A DNA stretch of 64,000 nt from an uncultured Christensenellaceae bacterium (lineage in GTDB: Bacteria; Bacillota; Clostridia; Christensenellales; Aristaeellaceae), in NCBI GenBank assembly GCA_905234985.1, contig CAJOJQ010000004.1:1-64000 (forward strand), read 5' to 3'. The notes below the pieces were generated by a model. That model searched no databases, was not told the DNA's origin, and was given only the letters and a program-made list of their open reading frames with translations. Within the stretch, counting starts at the first letter, position 1. Every line of letters begins with the position of its first letter. Below are positions 37,524 through 46,085 of the stretch, piece after piece. Position numbers and translations under genes: made by a program.

Positions 37524-39110
37524 ATGAAGAAATTGTTTGCCGCGTTGCTTACGCTCGTCATGCTGCTGTCCATGATGAGCATCCCCGCCCTGGCCGAGGA
37601 CCAGGTGAGCTACACCGCCTCCGGCGCCAAGGTGATCACCTACGGCGAGCAGATCGAGCTGAAAGTGCCGATCTACCAGCGCAACGGCATTAAGGATCCC
37701 ATCGAAGACAACTACTGGACCCACTGGGTACAGGCCAACTTCGGCGATAAGTACAACATCAAAGTGACCTACGTGCCCATCTCCCGCACGGACGAAGTGA
37801 ACGACTTCACCCTGAAAATGGGCTCTGACGAGACCGCGCCCGACATGATCTTCCACTACGACAACCCGCAGCTGCTGGCCTACATCGACCAGGAGTTCGT
37901 GCAGGAAATCGACGAAGACATGGTGAAGGAATTCATGCCCGATTACCTGACCTATGTGGGCGAAGCCGCCTATGAAGCCGGCAAGTACAACGTGGACGGC
38001 AAGAAGGTGCAGATGTACTTCCCCGCTGCCCGCGACAGCGCCGACAACTGGGCCACCGTGATCCGCGCCGACTGGCTGGAAAAGGTGAACAAGGAAATGC
38101 CCAAGAGCGTGGAAGAATACCTGGACGTGCTCCGCGCCTTCCGTGACGCCAATTTGGGCGGCGATTACACCATCCCCGCCACCCAGGGCCTGCCCAGCAC
38201 CACCGGCATGCGCGCCGATTCCTACCGCACCGGCCACACCGATCCCCGTGAAATCGCCATCTACAGCGACCTGCAGGTGGTCTCCCTGGATTGGGAACCC
38301 ATCAAGAAGAACTACAAAGTGCTCAACACCATGTACAACGAAGGCCTGATCTCCAAGGAATTCGCCCTGGATACCGACGGCAGCCAGGCCAAGAGCGACT
38401 TCGTGAACGGCAAAGCCGGCGTGTACGGCTTCTATCTGGCCAAGAACAGCGACGTAATCTCCACCCTGATGGCGAACTGCCCCGATGCCAAGCTGGCTAT
38501 CCTGGACGCTTACTCCGGCGTGCCCGCGGGTGAAACCCTGTACGACTACCAGGCCGACCCCATCGGCATCTCCACCGGTATCTCCGCCCGCTGCAAGCAT
38601 CCCGAAGCCGTGATGATGTACATCAACTGGATGGCGCAGCCCGAAGTGCTGGAATACCTGGAATACGGCGAAGAAGGCAAGCATTATAACGTGGTCGACG
38701 GCCTGAAGGTGCTGAATTCCGAGTATGACGGCCCCGACCGCTTCGTGTCCACCAACGCCAACATCGACCTGTTCGTCATGGTTTCCCAGACCCGCCGCGA
38801 CGCCACCTCCCCGGAGGCCATGGCTGCCACCTATTGCCCCAACGGCTATGAATACCTGATGGACCAGATCCTCGAGAACAACGCCAACAAGACCTATATC
38901 CGCAACTACCGCTTCACTACTCCCATCACCAGCCAGTCCGAGTACGGCGAAGAGCTGCGCGCCCGCTTCCAGGCGATTTCCGCCCAGGTGATCACCTGCC
39001 CCGAGGATCAGTTCGACGCTCTGTACGATGAACTGGTGAAGGAATACTGCGCCGCCGGTCTGGACGAGATTCACGCCGAAAAAGCCCGGGTGTACGACGC
39101 GGAAAACTGA
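37524..39110 (+). CDS. ABC importer solute-binding protein, LplA/YtcQ type
   Basis: 528 aa. Signal peptide MKKLFAALLTLVMLLSMMSI (about 1-25), then a large two-lobe binding protein (family 1, cluster with LplA/YtcQ of 500-560 aa). Aromatic-rich stretches such as NYWTHWVQANFGDKYNIKVT fit an oligosaccharide cleft. No lipobox Cys follows the signal, unusual for a Gram-positive binding protein; retention at the membrane may rely on an uncleaved signal or the permease. Start at 37524 behind AAAGGAGG. A strong terminator follows. Together with the two permeases it should import unsaturated or galactosylated rhamnogalacturonan oligosaccharides (inferred). Confidence 0.92.
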   Translation: MKKLFAALLTLVMLLSMMSIPALAEDQVSYTASGAKVITYGEQIELKVPIYQRNGIKDPIEDNYWTHWVQANFGDKYNIKVTYVPISRTDEVNDFTLKMGSDETAPDMIFHYDNPQLLAYIDQEFVQEIDEDMVKEFMPDYLTYVGEAAYEAGKYNVDGKKVQMYFPAARDSADNWATVIRADWLEKVNKEMPKSVEEYLDVLRAFRDANLGGDYTIPATQGLPSTTGMRADSYRTGHTDPREIAIYSDLQVVSLDWEPIKKNYKVLNTMYNEGLISKEFALDTDGSQAKSDFVNGKAGVYGFYLAKNSDVISTLMANCPDAKLAILDAYSGVPAGETLYDYQADPIGISTGISARCKHPEAVMMYINWMAQPEVLEYLEYGEEGKHYNVVDGLKVLNSEYDGPDRFVSTNANIDLFVMVSQTRRDATSPEAMAATYCPNGYEYLMDQILENNANKTYIRNYRFTTPITSQSEYGEELRARFQAISAQVITCPEDQFDALYDELVKEYCAAGLDEIHAEKARVYDAEN

Positions 39111-39132
39111 TCAACCCTGAATAACGCAATAT

Positions 39133-39161
39133 GGCCGGGGCCTTCGGGTCCCGGTCTTTTT
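39133..39161 (+). terminator. Terminator of the ABC importer operon
   Basis: GGCCGGGgCC-TTCG-GGtCCCGGTC followed by TTTTT. UUCG tetraloop, 22 bases after the stop codon. Confidence 0.9.
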
Positions 39162-39294
39162 GCGTTCGGGAATGAAGCGAACGTTTGGAAAGCAAAGGAA
39201 ACAACTATTCCGCGGGTGGCGGGCGGATATTTCCCGTACCCTCAATAGTCGCAACTCCCCTTCATGGGGAGATTGCTCCTTTTCGGGTGATCTC

Positions 39295-39329
39295 ACCGCC
39301 GATTTCCGCCACTGGCGGAAATCGGCGGT
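39295..39329. repeat. Perfect 16-bp palindrome in a 240-bp gene-free gap
   Basis: ACCGCCGATTTCCGCC-act-GGCGGAAATCGGCGGT. It lies between the importer terminator and the convergent GH28 stop codon. No T-run. Nothing else was recognised between 39162 and 39403 except a short GGGGAGATTGCTCC stem. Confidence 0.6.
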
Positions 39330-39403
39330 TCGTCCGCCCCTACGGTCTTGTATTCAAACAATGTGGATAAATCATGCTTGAATGAACAGCTCAGGAATTT
39401 TTT

Positions 39404-40741
39404 TTATTTATCCCAGCAGACGATGATATTTTCGCACTGCTCGGTTTCCGTCAGCGTGCCGTCCCAGGCTTCACGCTCCCCATAAAATTCCGCCGCGCTG
39501 CTTTGCAGGGACAGGCCCTTCACCCACCGGGCGTACAGGGCGGGGATGCTGTGGGGGTAAACGTGCCGGGCGGAGGGCTGCTCGTCAAACAAGCCCCCCG
39601 GCTGGGCACCCTGGCGGATGAAGCGCAGGCGGATTTCATTCAGCCGCACGTCCGCGATGACGCTTTGTTCTTCTCCCCCTAAGAACAGGCTGCTTTCACA
39701 GTCCAAATCCATATGGGAAAAGGACAGCCGCCGGATTTTTCCGGGGGAGGAAAGGGCGCTGCCCTTGCGGAAGGTGGCGCTGACGAAGATCGGTTCGCCC
39801 TTGCCCCACCAGCCGGGCGCGCCGGGCAGATCGTAAGCGTCGGCATAGCGGCGCACGCTGCCGGTCAGGTGGTGGGCCTGAATGTTTTCTACCGTGCCGC
39901 CGTCCCGCACCCAAACGCCGATGGCGCGGGAGCAGTCCTTGATGATGCTGTCGGCAAACACCACCCGGCGGATGGTTCCGTGGGTCTCCGTGCCGATTTT
40001 CAGGGCGGAATCCCGGCTGTGCAGGATGCAGCCGGTAATGGTCACATTTTCGCAGGGGCCGTAGCGCTTCGCCATGGGCGCGGTGGATTTCAGCACCACG
40101 GCGTCGTCCCCCGTTTCCACTAAGCAATGGGAAATGATCACGTCTTGGCAGCAGTCCGGGTCGATGCCGTCATTGTTGGCCCCCCGGTCGTTGTTCAAAA
40201 TCTGCATATCGTGAACGCGCACCCGCCTGCAGCCCGCCAAATGCAGCGTCCAGAAGGCGGCGTCCTTGAGCGTCACGCCGGTGATTTCCAGGCCCGTCAC
40301 GTTTTCAAACAGCATGAGCCTTGGCCGGAAGGGGGCGCAGCGCAGGGGGCATTCATGGAAACCGGCGTCCACGTTCCCATCGGAAAATACCTTGTCGCCC
40401 TGGCCGTCGATGACGCCGCCGCCGGTGACGCGAATATCCTCCGCGTCCCGCGCGCCAAGGAAAAAACCGCCGTTCCAGCCGTCGATGGGCTGTTCCCCCG
40501 GCGCGGCGGGGAAGGACTGGATTTCGTTTTCATCCAGACTGGAAACCAGCACGGCCCCCGTTTCCAGGCGCAGCTCCACGTGGCTTTTCAGCAGCACGGA
40601 GCCGGAATAGTACCGCCCGGCGGGCAGCAGCACCGTGCCGCCCCCCGCGCCCGCCGCCTTATCCACGGCGGCCTGAATGGCCGGGGCGCAGTTCACGCGC
40701 CCGTCCGGCACCGCGCCGAAATCCAATACAGAATAGATCAT
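39404..40741 (-). CDS. GH28 polygalacturonase-type glycoside hydrolase
   Basis: 445 aa, no signal peptide. Pectin-lyase-like beta-helix beginning SVLDFGAVPDGRVNCAPAIQ with the GGGTVLLPAGRYYSGSV block. Catalytic region: NNDGIDPDCCQDVIISHC (Asp of N-x-D) and TGDDAVVLKS (the Asp pair), then the ETHGTIRRV His-Gly loop. GH28 includes polygalacturonases and exo-acting rhamnogalacturonan hydrolases; an intracellular exo-enzyme acting on imported galacturonate-containing oligomers fits this locus. Start at ATG 40741, eight bases after AAGGAG; the in-frame GTG at 40750 overlaps that site. Transcribed convergently with the importer operon. Confidence 0.9.
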   Translation of the reverse strand: MIYSVLDFGAVPDGRVNCAPAIQAAVDKAAGAGGGTVLLPAGRYYSGSVLLKSHVELRLETGAVLVSSLDENEIQSFPAAPGEQPIDGWNGGFFLGARDAEDIRVTGGGVIDGQGDKVFSDGNVDAGFHECPLRCAPFRPRLMLFENVTGLEITGVTLKDAAFWTLHLAGCRRVRVHDMQILNNDRGANNDGIDPDCCQDVIISHCLVETGDDAVVLKSTAPMAKRYGPCENVTITGCILHSRDSALKIGTETHGTIRRVVFADSIIKDCSRAIGVWVRDGGTVENIQAHHLTGSVRRYADAYDLPGAPGWWGKGEPIFVSATFRKGSALSSPGKIRRLSFSHMDLDCESSLFLGGEEQSVIADVRLNEIRLRFIRQGAQPGGLFDEQPSARHVYPHSIPALYARWVKGLSLQSSAAEFYGEREAWDGTLTETEQCENIIVCWDK

Positions 40742-40825
40742 TTTTTTCACTCCTTATGGTTCGCTCCTTCGTAACTATCCACCTATCAAAAATCCAACGG
40801 AAGCTGGAATGCGCGGAGGGGGATT

Positions 40826-41048
40826 GTCAAGGGGAACACCCCTTGACTGAAATCCGCACCGGCGGCGTGTACGCCGGGAGGACGAAAAATTTCTGCAAAG
40901 AGCGCAGACGACTGGAAGAAATTTTTCTACCTTGCGGTTTTTCCGCCCGGAAATCTCGAAGAGATTTTAGGAAAAACCGTGCGAGGGAACGCGGGGGTAT
41001 GCAATACCCACCCGCGCGTTACCATGAACCCGCAGGGTGAATGGTAAC
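40826..41048. repeat. Five consecutive hairpins between the AraC-type gene and GH28
   Basis: GTCAAGGGG-aaca-CCCCTTGAC (40826-40847); GAAAAATTTCT/AGAAATTTTTC (40884-40927, perfect 11 bp around 22 bases); GGTTTTTCC/GGAAAAACC enclosing AAATCTC-gaa-GAGATTT (40936-40978); ACGCGGGGGTAT/ATACCCACCCGCG (about 40989-41016); GTTACCAT/ATGGTAAC enclosing ACCC-gc-AGGGT (41018-41048). No gene is supported in this 313-bp gap. Confidence 0.65.
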
Positions 41049-41054
41049 ATTCCT

Positions 41055-42005
41055 TTACGATTCTTTGTCGGCGGGCACGGCTTCCGCCGCCGTCCAGCCG
41101 GTGAAGGTGAGCAGAGAGGGCCGGGGACTGTCCACGGCGGTTTTCCGCCAGGCCGTCGGCGTGCAGCCCATGGCCTGGGCAAAGTGCCGGTTGTAGCTGC
41201 TCAGGGAATTGTAGCCCACCTTTCCGGCCACCTCCGTGACGGACAGGCCGGAGGAACGGAGCAGGGCGCAGCTTTTCAAAATCCGGGTCTGATGCAGGAA
41301 GGCCAGGGGAGAGGTGCCGATTTCCTCCTTGAACAGCCGCCGGAAGTGGGTGGCGCTCAGGTGGCAGGCCTGGGACAGGCGCTCCTGGGGAAAATCCTGC
41401 ATATAGTTTTCGTGAACGTAATCCAGCGCCGGGGAAAGAAAGGACATATCGGGATCCCGCACGCTTTCCGTTTCCTCCTGGCTGTATACCCGCAGCATGC
41501 CGATGAGCAGGGCCACGCATAGGCCCTGCACCCGGGCCTGATACCCCGGCGGATGATCCACCATTTCCTTTACGATGTCCTCGGCGTATCGTTTGGCCCA
41601 GGAATCCCTGGTTCCGTGCAGCAGCAAATGGCAGTCCGATAAAAAGTAGCCCGCATCCTTCAGCCCGCTGATCTGCCGCAGGGCGGCGGGACCCAGCAGG
41701 GCGTCCGGGTCTAAAAACAGATAGCTCCAGCGGCTGGCCTCCTCCGGGTCGGACCAGGTGGTGTGGGGCACGTTGCGGGCGATGCAGGTCACGTCCCCGG
41801 CGGAAAAATGAATGTGCTGGTTGTTGAACACCATGGTGCCGCCGGAGGTGTGGCAAACGCCGATTTCCAAACAGTTGTGAATATGCAGGTGCTTGCCCGG
41901 AATGGGGCTGATGTGCCACTGATCCCCCGTCAGCACCAGGATGGGGAAATCGGCGGGCAGTTCGTAATTCCGGTATTCCAGCACCTTTCGTTTGGGACGG
42001 GCCAT
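41055..42005 (-). CDS. AraC-family transcriptional regulator
   Basis: 316 aa. An N-terminal cupin-like ligand domain (about 15-150, with HLHIHNCLEIGVCHTSGGTM) and a C-terminal double helix-turn-helix (about 205-300, LSQACHLSATHFRRLFKEEI, VGYNSLSSYNRHFAQAMG). Probably the activator of the pectin oligosaccharide genes; AraC-type regulators control rhamnogalacturonan use in bacilli. The two promoters at 32855-32921 and 35135-35202, which lack a -35 box and share a bipartite motif, are candidate targets. Start at 42005 behind GGGGAGG; the longer frame lies in a repeat element. Confidence 0.9.
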   Translation of the reverse strand: MARPKRKVLEYRNYELPADFPILVLTGDQWHISPIPGKHLHIHNCLEIGVCHTSGGTMVFNNQHIHFSAGDVTCIARNVPHTTWSDPEEASRWSYLFLDPDALLGPAALRQISGLKDAGYFLSDCHLLLHGTRDSWAKRYAEDIVKEMVDHPPGYQARVQGLCVALLIGMLRVYSQEETESVRDPDMSFLSPALDYVHENYMQDFPQERLSQACHLSATHFRRLFKEEIGTSPLAFLHQTRILKSCALLRSSGLSVTEVAGKVGYNSLSSYNRHFAQAMGCTPTAWRKTAVDSPRPSLLTFTGWTAAEAVPADKES

Positions 42006-42051
42006 AAACAAACCTCCCCTAAGTTGTTCAGAAGCGCGGAAACGCTTTAAG

Positions 42052-42172
42052 TAAGGTTGGAAGTAGGAGGTAGGAAGTTTTATATAGTCCGCCAAATGAC
42101 CGGCTCCAAGATTGGGCTTTGAGTATACACATAATAAACCTCCTACCTCCTACTTCCTACCTCCTACCTTCG
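42052..42172. repeat. Inverted-repeat element with heptad arms, copy 3
   Basis: Left arm 42052-42086 reads GGTTGGA AGTAGGA GGTAGGA AGTTTTA. The right arm 42130-42172 is the inverse (minus strand GGTAGGA GGTAGGA AGTAGGA). The middle 43 bp is unrelated to the other copies. It lies between the LacI-type and AraC-type genes. Confidence 0.7.
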
Positions 42173-42210
42173 ATAAGCTGTCCTTTCGAGTGATGACGAA
42201 ACCATTGCCT

Positions 42211-43233
42211 TTATTTGATGCTCGCACATGAACCGCGCTCGATCAGCTCCCATTCCACGGTTTCCTTTTTGTTTTCGCCGCTGACGAGCAGCTGCACGGC
42301 CTGGGCGCCGGTGCGCTGCTGGCGAGTGTTGATGCTGGTGAGCGGCGGGCACAGGTACGGCGCGCAGAACAGATCGTCGCAGCCCACGATGGAAAGCTGG
42401 CCCGGCATGTCCAAGCCCCGCTTCCGCGCCGCGGCCTGGCAGCCCATAGCCACCAAATCGTTCAGGGCGATGACGGCGGTGGGCCAGTATTCGGGCTTGA
42501 GGGAATCCAGCATATTGTTCAGGGCCGCTTCTCCCGCCTCCGCCGTGCCCTTGCCGTACACCCGGTAGGAGGCCGTATAGGGCAGGCGCGCGTCCCGAAG
42601 GCCCGCTTCGTAGCCCACGTCCCGGCGCAGGGGATCCTTATCCTCCTGCACGCCGCCGATGAAGGCGATTTTTTCATGGCCTAAGGAGACGAGATACGCC
42701 ACGATCTGGCGCATCATGGCAGCGTCGTTATTCGACACCGCCGGGAAATCGTACCAGGGGGGCACGCAGCCGATCAGCACCACGGGCATGAAGCGTTTCA
42801 GCTCCCGCAGGGAGGCAAGCAGCTGTTCGTCGTGGTCGGGGGACAGGTACTCCACGCACACGATCACTCCGTCCAGCCGCCGTTCCACCAGCATGGTGGC
42901 GGGGTCGTAGGCCCGCGTGTCGATGCTGGACCAGGGGAACAGGCTCATGGAATAGCCCATTTTGCGGGCTTCCTCATGGGCGCCGGTAAAAATCATGGCG
43001 TAATGGGGATTCAGCAGCTTGGGCAGCACGATGCCTAAGGAATGGGTGGTTTTGCTAATCATGCCTCGGGCGATAGAGCTGGGGCGGTAATTATGCCGGG
43101 CGATGGCGGCCTGCACCTTTTCCCGCGTGGCGGCGGAAACGTTGGTTTCTCCCCGCAGCACGCGGGATACCGTGGCGATGGAAACCCCGGCGTCCGCCGC
43201 AATATCATAAATGGTAGCGCTATCACCGCGCAT
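42211..43233 (-). CDS. LacI-family repressor (pectin locus)
   Basis: 340 aa. The N-terminal LacI helix-turn-helix (TIYDIAADAGVSIATVSRVL, residues 6-25) and hinge are followed by a periplasmic-binding-protein-like effector domain. Start at 43233 behind GGGGGAGG; upstream in-frame codons lie in the promoter region. It is divergent from the GH105 operon, and LacI-type operators lie just downstream of the -10 boxes of both divergent promoters, so it should repress itself and the GH105 operon until an oligosaccharide inducer binds. Inducer unknown. Confidence 0.93.
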   Translation of the reverse strand: MRGDSATIYDIAADAGVSIATVSRVLRGETNVSAATREKVQAAIARHNYRPSSIARGMISKTTHSLGIVLPKLLNPHYAMIFTGAHEEARKMGYSMSLFPWSSIDTRAYDPATMLVERRLDGVIVCVEYLSPDHDEQLLASLRELKRFMPVVLIGCVPPWYDFPAVSNNDAAMMRQIVAYLVSLGHEKIAFIGGVQEDKDPLRRDVGYEAGLRDARLPYTASYRVYGKGTAEAGEAALNNMLDSLKPEYWPTAVIALNDLVAMGCQAAARKRGLDMPGQLSIVGCDDLFCAPYLCPPLTSINTRQQRTGAQAVQLLVSGENKKETVEWELIERGSCASIK

Positions 43234-43282
43234 GGGAAACCTCCCCTCCGCCACCCGGCTGACCGGACTGGCGAGCGTCTGT

Positions 43283-43326
43283 TTTGCAAGCGTTACTATT
43301 ATATAATGCATGGGGAAAAAGTGCAA
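43283..43326 (-). promoter_or_regulatory. Promoter and operator of the LacI gene
   Basis: Minus strand TTGCAC (43326-43321), 17 bases, TATAAT (43303-43298). Immediately downstream is AGTAACGCTTGCAAAA (43298-43283), a LacI-type half-palindrome similar to the operator of the GH105 promoter. Autoregulation is likely. Confidence 0.7.
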
Positions 43327-43375
43327 GCGGAAGCCAAAAATTTCTTTTTTCCCGCTGGAATTTGGGAAATATGTA

Positions 43376-43419
43376 TTGACACGGGGGAATGGGAAAGATA
43401 TAATGTAAGCGCTAACATT
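43376..43419 (+). promoter_or_regulatory. Promoter and operator of the GH105 operon
   Basis: Perfect TTGACA (43376-43381), 17 bases, perfect TATAAT (43399-43404). The operator AATGTAAGCGCTAACATT (43402-43419, 8 of 9 positions symmetrical) overlaps the end of the -10 and the start site. Arrangement of a strong promoter shut by a LacI-type repressor. Confidence 0.85.
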
Positions 43420-43465
43420 CGGGGAATGAAAAGGCAATCTTGAAGACAGGCAGGTGATTTTCTTC

Positions 43466-44515
43466 ATGGGTGAAACCTACCGGCAGACAGCGGACCGGGT
43501 GCTGGGCATGCTGAAGCGTGCGGACGGCAACGACCCTTCACGAGGCCATCTGACCATGAACAACTGGGAATGGCCCACCGGCGTGGCGCTGTACGGCATT
43601 TACAAGACCTATCAACAGAGCGGCGACAAGGCGATCCTGGACTACCTGACCGGCTGGTATGACGATATGCTCTCCCGGGAGCAGCAGCCCCACCGCAACG
43701 TGAACACCGTGGCCCCTGTGCTGACGCTGACCTGCCTGTACCAGGAAACGAAAAACGAAGCCTATCTGCCCGTCATCGAAAGTTGGATCGACTGGGTCAT
43801 GAAGGAAATGCCCCGCACGGAGTACGGCGGCTTGCAGCACTGCACGGTGTGGAACAAGCACTATCAGCAGCTTTGGTGCGACACGCTGTTCATGGTGGGC
43901 CTGTTTTTGGCGAAAGCGGGGGTAGTCCTGAACCGCCCCGAGCTGATCGAGGAAGCGGAATTCCAGTTCCTCATCCACATCCGCTACCTGCAAAATAAGG
44001 TGAACGGCCTGTTCTATCACGGCTGGACCTTCGACCGCCGCCACAACTTCGCCGAAGCCTTCTGGGCGCGGGGCAACGCCTGGTTCACCGCCGCAGCCAT
44101 CGAATTATTTGATATCACCAAGCGGGACAACGCCGCCATGCGCATGATCCGCGCCGCCTGGCTGGATCAGGTGCTGGCCCTGTGGAAATACCAGCGGGTG
44201 AACGGCCTGTATACCACCCTGCTGGACGTGGAGGATTCCTACTGCGAAACCAGCGCCACCGCCGCCATCACCTACGGCGTTTTCAAGGGCATCCGCCTGG
44301 GCTGGCTGCCCCAGGAACCCTACCAGCAGATGGCCATGCTGTCCGCAAACGCCGTGCTGGACCAAATCGACGAAACCGGCGCGGTGCAGGGCGTATCCGG
44401 CGGCACCGGCATGGGCCACAATTTGCAGCACTATAAGGATATCATCGTCACCCCCACTGCCTACGGCCAGGGACTTACCTTCCTGATGCTGACGGAGCTG
44501 ATGATTCGGGAATAA
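43466..44515 (+). CDS. GH105 unsaturated rhamnogalacturonyl hydrolase (YteR-like)
   Basis: 349 aa, no signal peptide. (alpha/alpha)6-barrel sequence with MNNWEWPTGVALYGIYKTY, QLWCDTLFMVGLFLAK and FAEAFWARGNAWFTAAAIEL. Asp139 in the WCDT motif corresponds to the catalytic Asp of YteR (Asp143). It removes the 4,5-unsaturated galacturonic acid left on rhamnogalacturonan oligosaccharides by lyases, inside the cell. First gene of a five-gene operon (GH105, deacetylase, acetylesterase, GH35, DUF5107). Start ATG 43466 with AGGTG upstream. Confidence 0.92.
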   Translation: MGETYRQTADRVLGMLKRADGNDPSRGHLTMNNWEWPTGVALYGIYKTYQQSGDKAILDYLTGWYDDMLSREQQPHRNVNTVAPVLTLTCLYQETKNEAYLPVIESWIDWVMKEMPRTEYGGLQHCTVWNKHYQQLWCDTLFMVGLFLAKAGVVLNRPELIEEAEFQFLIHIRYLQNKVNGLFYHGWTFDRRHNFAEAFWARGNAWFTAAAIELFDITKRDNAAMRMIRAAWLDQVLALWKYQRVNGLYTTLLDVEDSYCETSATAAITYGVFKGIRLGWLPQEPYQQMAMLSANAVLDQIDETGAVQGVSGGTGMGHNLQHYKDIIVTPTAYGQGLTFLMLTELMIRE

Positions 44516-44544
44516 GCTTTCAACAAATTCAATGCGGAGGAAAT

Positions 44545-45345
44545 ATGAACAAAGTATATTGCTGCTTTCCCGGCGGGAAGCATAAAGCGCTGACCATGAG
44601 CTATGACGACGGCCGCGTCCAGGACCGCCGCCTGATCGATATTTTCAACCGGTACGGCATCAAAGGCACCTTCCACCTGAACAGCGGCCTGTTTGACCGG
44701 AGCGACCGCGTCAAACCTGAAGAAATCCCCACTCTGTACCGGGGCCACGAGGTGGCGTGCCACACCGCCACCCATCCCACCATCGCCCGCTGCCCCCTGC
44801 CCGCAGTGGCCCAGGAGGTGCTGGAGGACAGAAAGACCCTGGAGAAATATACCGGCTATCCCGTCCGGGGCCTCAGCTATCCCAACGGCTCGGTGAGCCG
44901 GGACATTGAAAATCTGCTGCCCGCCCTGGGCATCCGCTATTCCCGGGTGGTGGGTTCCTCCGACAGCTTCGACCTGCCGGAAAACCCCTATCGCTGGCTG
45001 GCCACCTGCCACCACAGCCATCGGCTGCTGGAGCTGGGCGAACAGTTTTTGGGCCTGTTCAAAAAGCAATACCTGTACCTCATGTACGTGTGGGGCCACA
45101 GCTATGAATTTGACGATAAGGGCAACTGGGAGCTGATGGAGGACTTCTGCCGCATGATGGGCGGGAAGGACGATATCTGGTACTGCACCAACATCGAGCT
45201 GATGGACTGCATGGATGATTATGCCCGCCTGCAATTCGCGGCGGACAACAGCTTTGTGTACAATCCCAACGGGCGGGACTGCTGGATCTCGGTGAACGAC
45301 GGCGCGCCCGTCTGCATCCCGGCGGGCCGGCAAGTGAACCTGTAA
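44545..45345 (+). CDS. Polysaccharide deacetylase-like protein (NodB fold), cytosolic
   Basis: 266 aa. The NodB-homology fold is clear: MSYDDGRVQDRRLIDIFNRY (motif 1, Asp-Asp at 19-21), GHEVACHTATHPTIA (motif 2, two His for metal), then WGHSYEF near the C-terminus. There is no signal peptide, unlike most CE4 enzymes that act on cell wall. Within a pectin oligosaccharide operon it may remove acetyl groups from imported galacturonate or rhamnose units, complementing the SGNH esterase; this is inference. 29 bp after GH105, 40 bp before the esterase gene. Confidence 0.82.
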   Translation: MNKVYCCFPGGKHKALTMSYDDGRVQDRRLIDIFNRYGIKGTFHLNSGLFDRSDRVKPEEIPTLYRGHEVACHTATHPTIARCPLPAVAQEVLEDRKTLEKYTGYPVRGLSYPNGSVSRDIENLLPALGIRYSRVVGSSDSFDLPENPYRWLATCHHSHRLLELGEQFLGLFKKQYLYLMYVWGHSYEFDDKGNWELMEDFCRMMGGKDDIWYCTNIELMDCMDDYARLQFAADNSFVYNPNGRDCWISVNDGAPVCIPAGRQVNL

Positions 45346-45385
45346 CGGAGCCGGAACGGCTTGATTTTGGAAGGATGAGCGCTTT

Positions 45386-46054
45386 ATGCCTGTTATTTGG
45401 ATCATCGGCGATTCCACGGTGGAGGATAACCAGCCCCCCTTCCGGGGCTGGGGCTGGGCGCTGCCGCAATATGTAAAGCCCGGCGTCACGGTGCGCAACA
45501 TCGCCTTGAGCGGTCGCAGCAGCCGCAGCTTCCGGGCGGAAGGGCTGTTCGCCCCGGCGGAGAAGGACATGGCGGCGGGGGATTTGCTGCTGATTCAATT
45601 CGGCCACAACGACGAAAAGGACGACGAACGGCACACCGACCCGGACACGACCTTTAAAGAGGAGCTTTGGAAGTATTGCCAATTCGCCCTGGATCGGGGG
45701 GCGCACCCCGTGCTGCTCACCCCCGTTTCCCGCCGCTTTTTTGTGGGCGGCGGCAGCTTGCTCTATACCCACGGGGAATATCCTCGGACGGTGCGGATGC
45801 TGGCGGCGGAAAAGAATATTCCCCTGTGTGATCTCAAAAAGGACAGCCGGGCGCTGTATCTTTCCTTGGGCGAAGAAAAAACGGCGGAGCTGTTCGTGCG
45901 CCTGGCCCCCGGGGAACACCCGGATTTTCCCGACGGCCACGACGACAAAACCCACTTCAATGCTTACGGTGCCAATGAAATCTGTAAGCTGGTGGTGGGG
46001 GAGCTGCGCCGTTTTCCTGTCTGCGCCGCGTATCTGAAGGACGAAAAAATCTGA
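45386..46054 (+). CDS. SGNH-type rhamnogalacturonan acetylesterase
   Basis: 222 aa, no signal peptide. SGNH blocks: WIIGDSTVED (nucleophile Ser10), a Gly in NIALSGRSSRSF, IQFGHNDEKDD (Asn) and DKTHFNAYGANEI (Asp/His pair). The sequence resembles the YesT/YesY rhamnogalacturonan acetylesterase group (CE12 type). It deacetylates galacturonate residues of rhamnogalacturonan oligomers. Placed within the GH105 operon, 31 bp before GH35. Confidence 0.9.
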   Translation: MPVIWIIGDSTVEDNQPPFRGWGWALPQYVKPGVTVRNIALSGRSSRSFRAEGLFAPAEKDMAAGDLLLIQFGHNDEKDDERHTDPDTTFKEELWKYCQFALDRGAHPVLLTPVSRRFFVGGGSLLYTHGEYPRTVRMLAAEKNIPLCDLKKDSRALYLSLGEEKTAELFVRLAPGEHPDFPDGHDDKTHFNAYGANEICKLVVGELRRFPVCAAYLKDEKI

Positions 46055-46085
46055 CCCGCTGCGTTGCGAAGGAGGTTTTTTTCCC

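Noticed and set aside
37395..39074. A 559-codon open frame on the minus strand
   Set aside because: It is antisense to the solute-binding protein gene with a signal peptide and ribosome binding site; its translation has no family resemblance.
39162..39403. Small open frames of 60-73 codons
   Set aside because: No ribosome binding sites or resemblance to known proteins; they overlap palindromic sequence.
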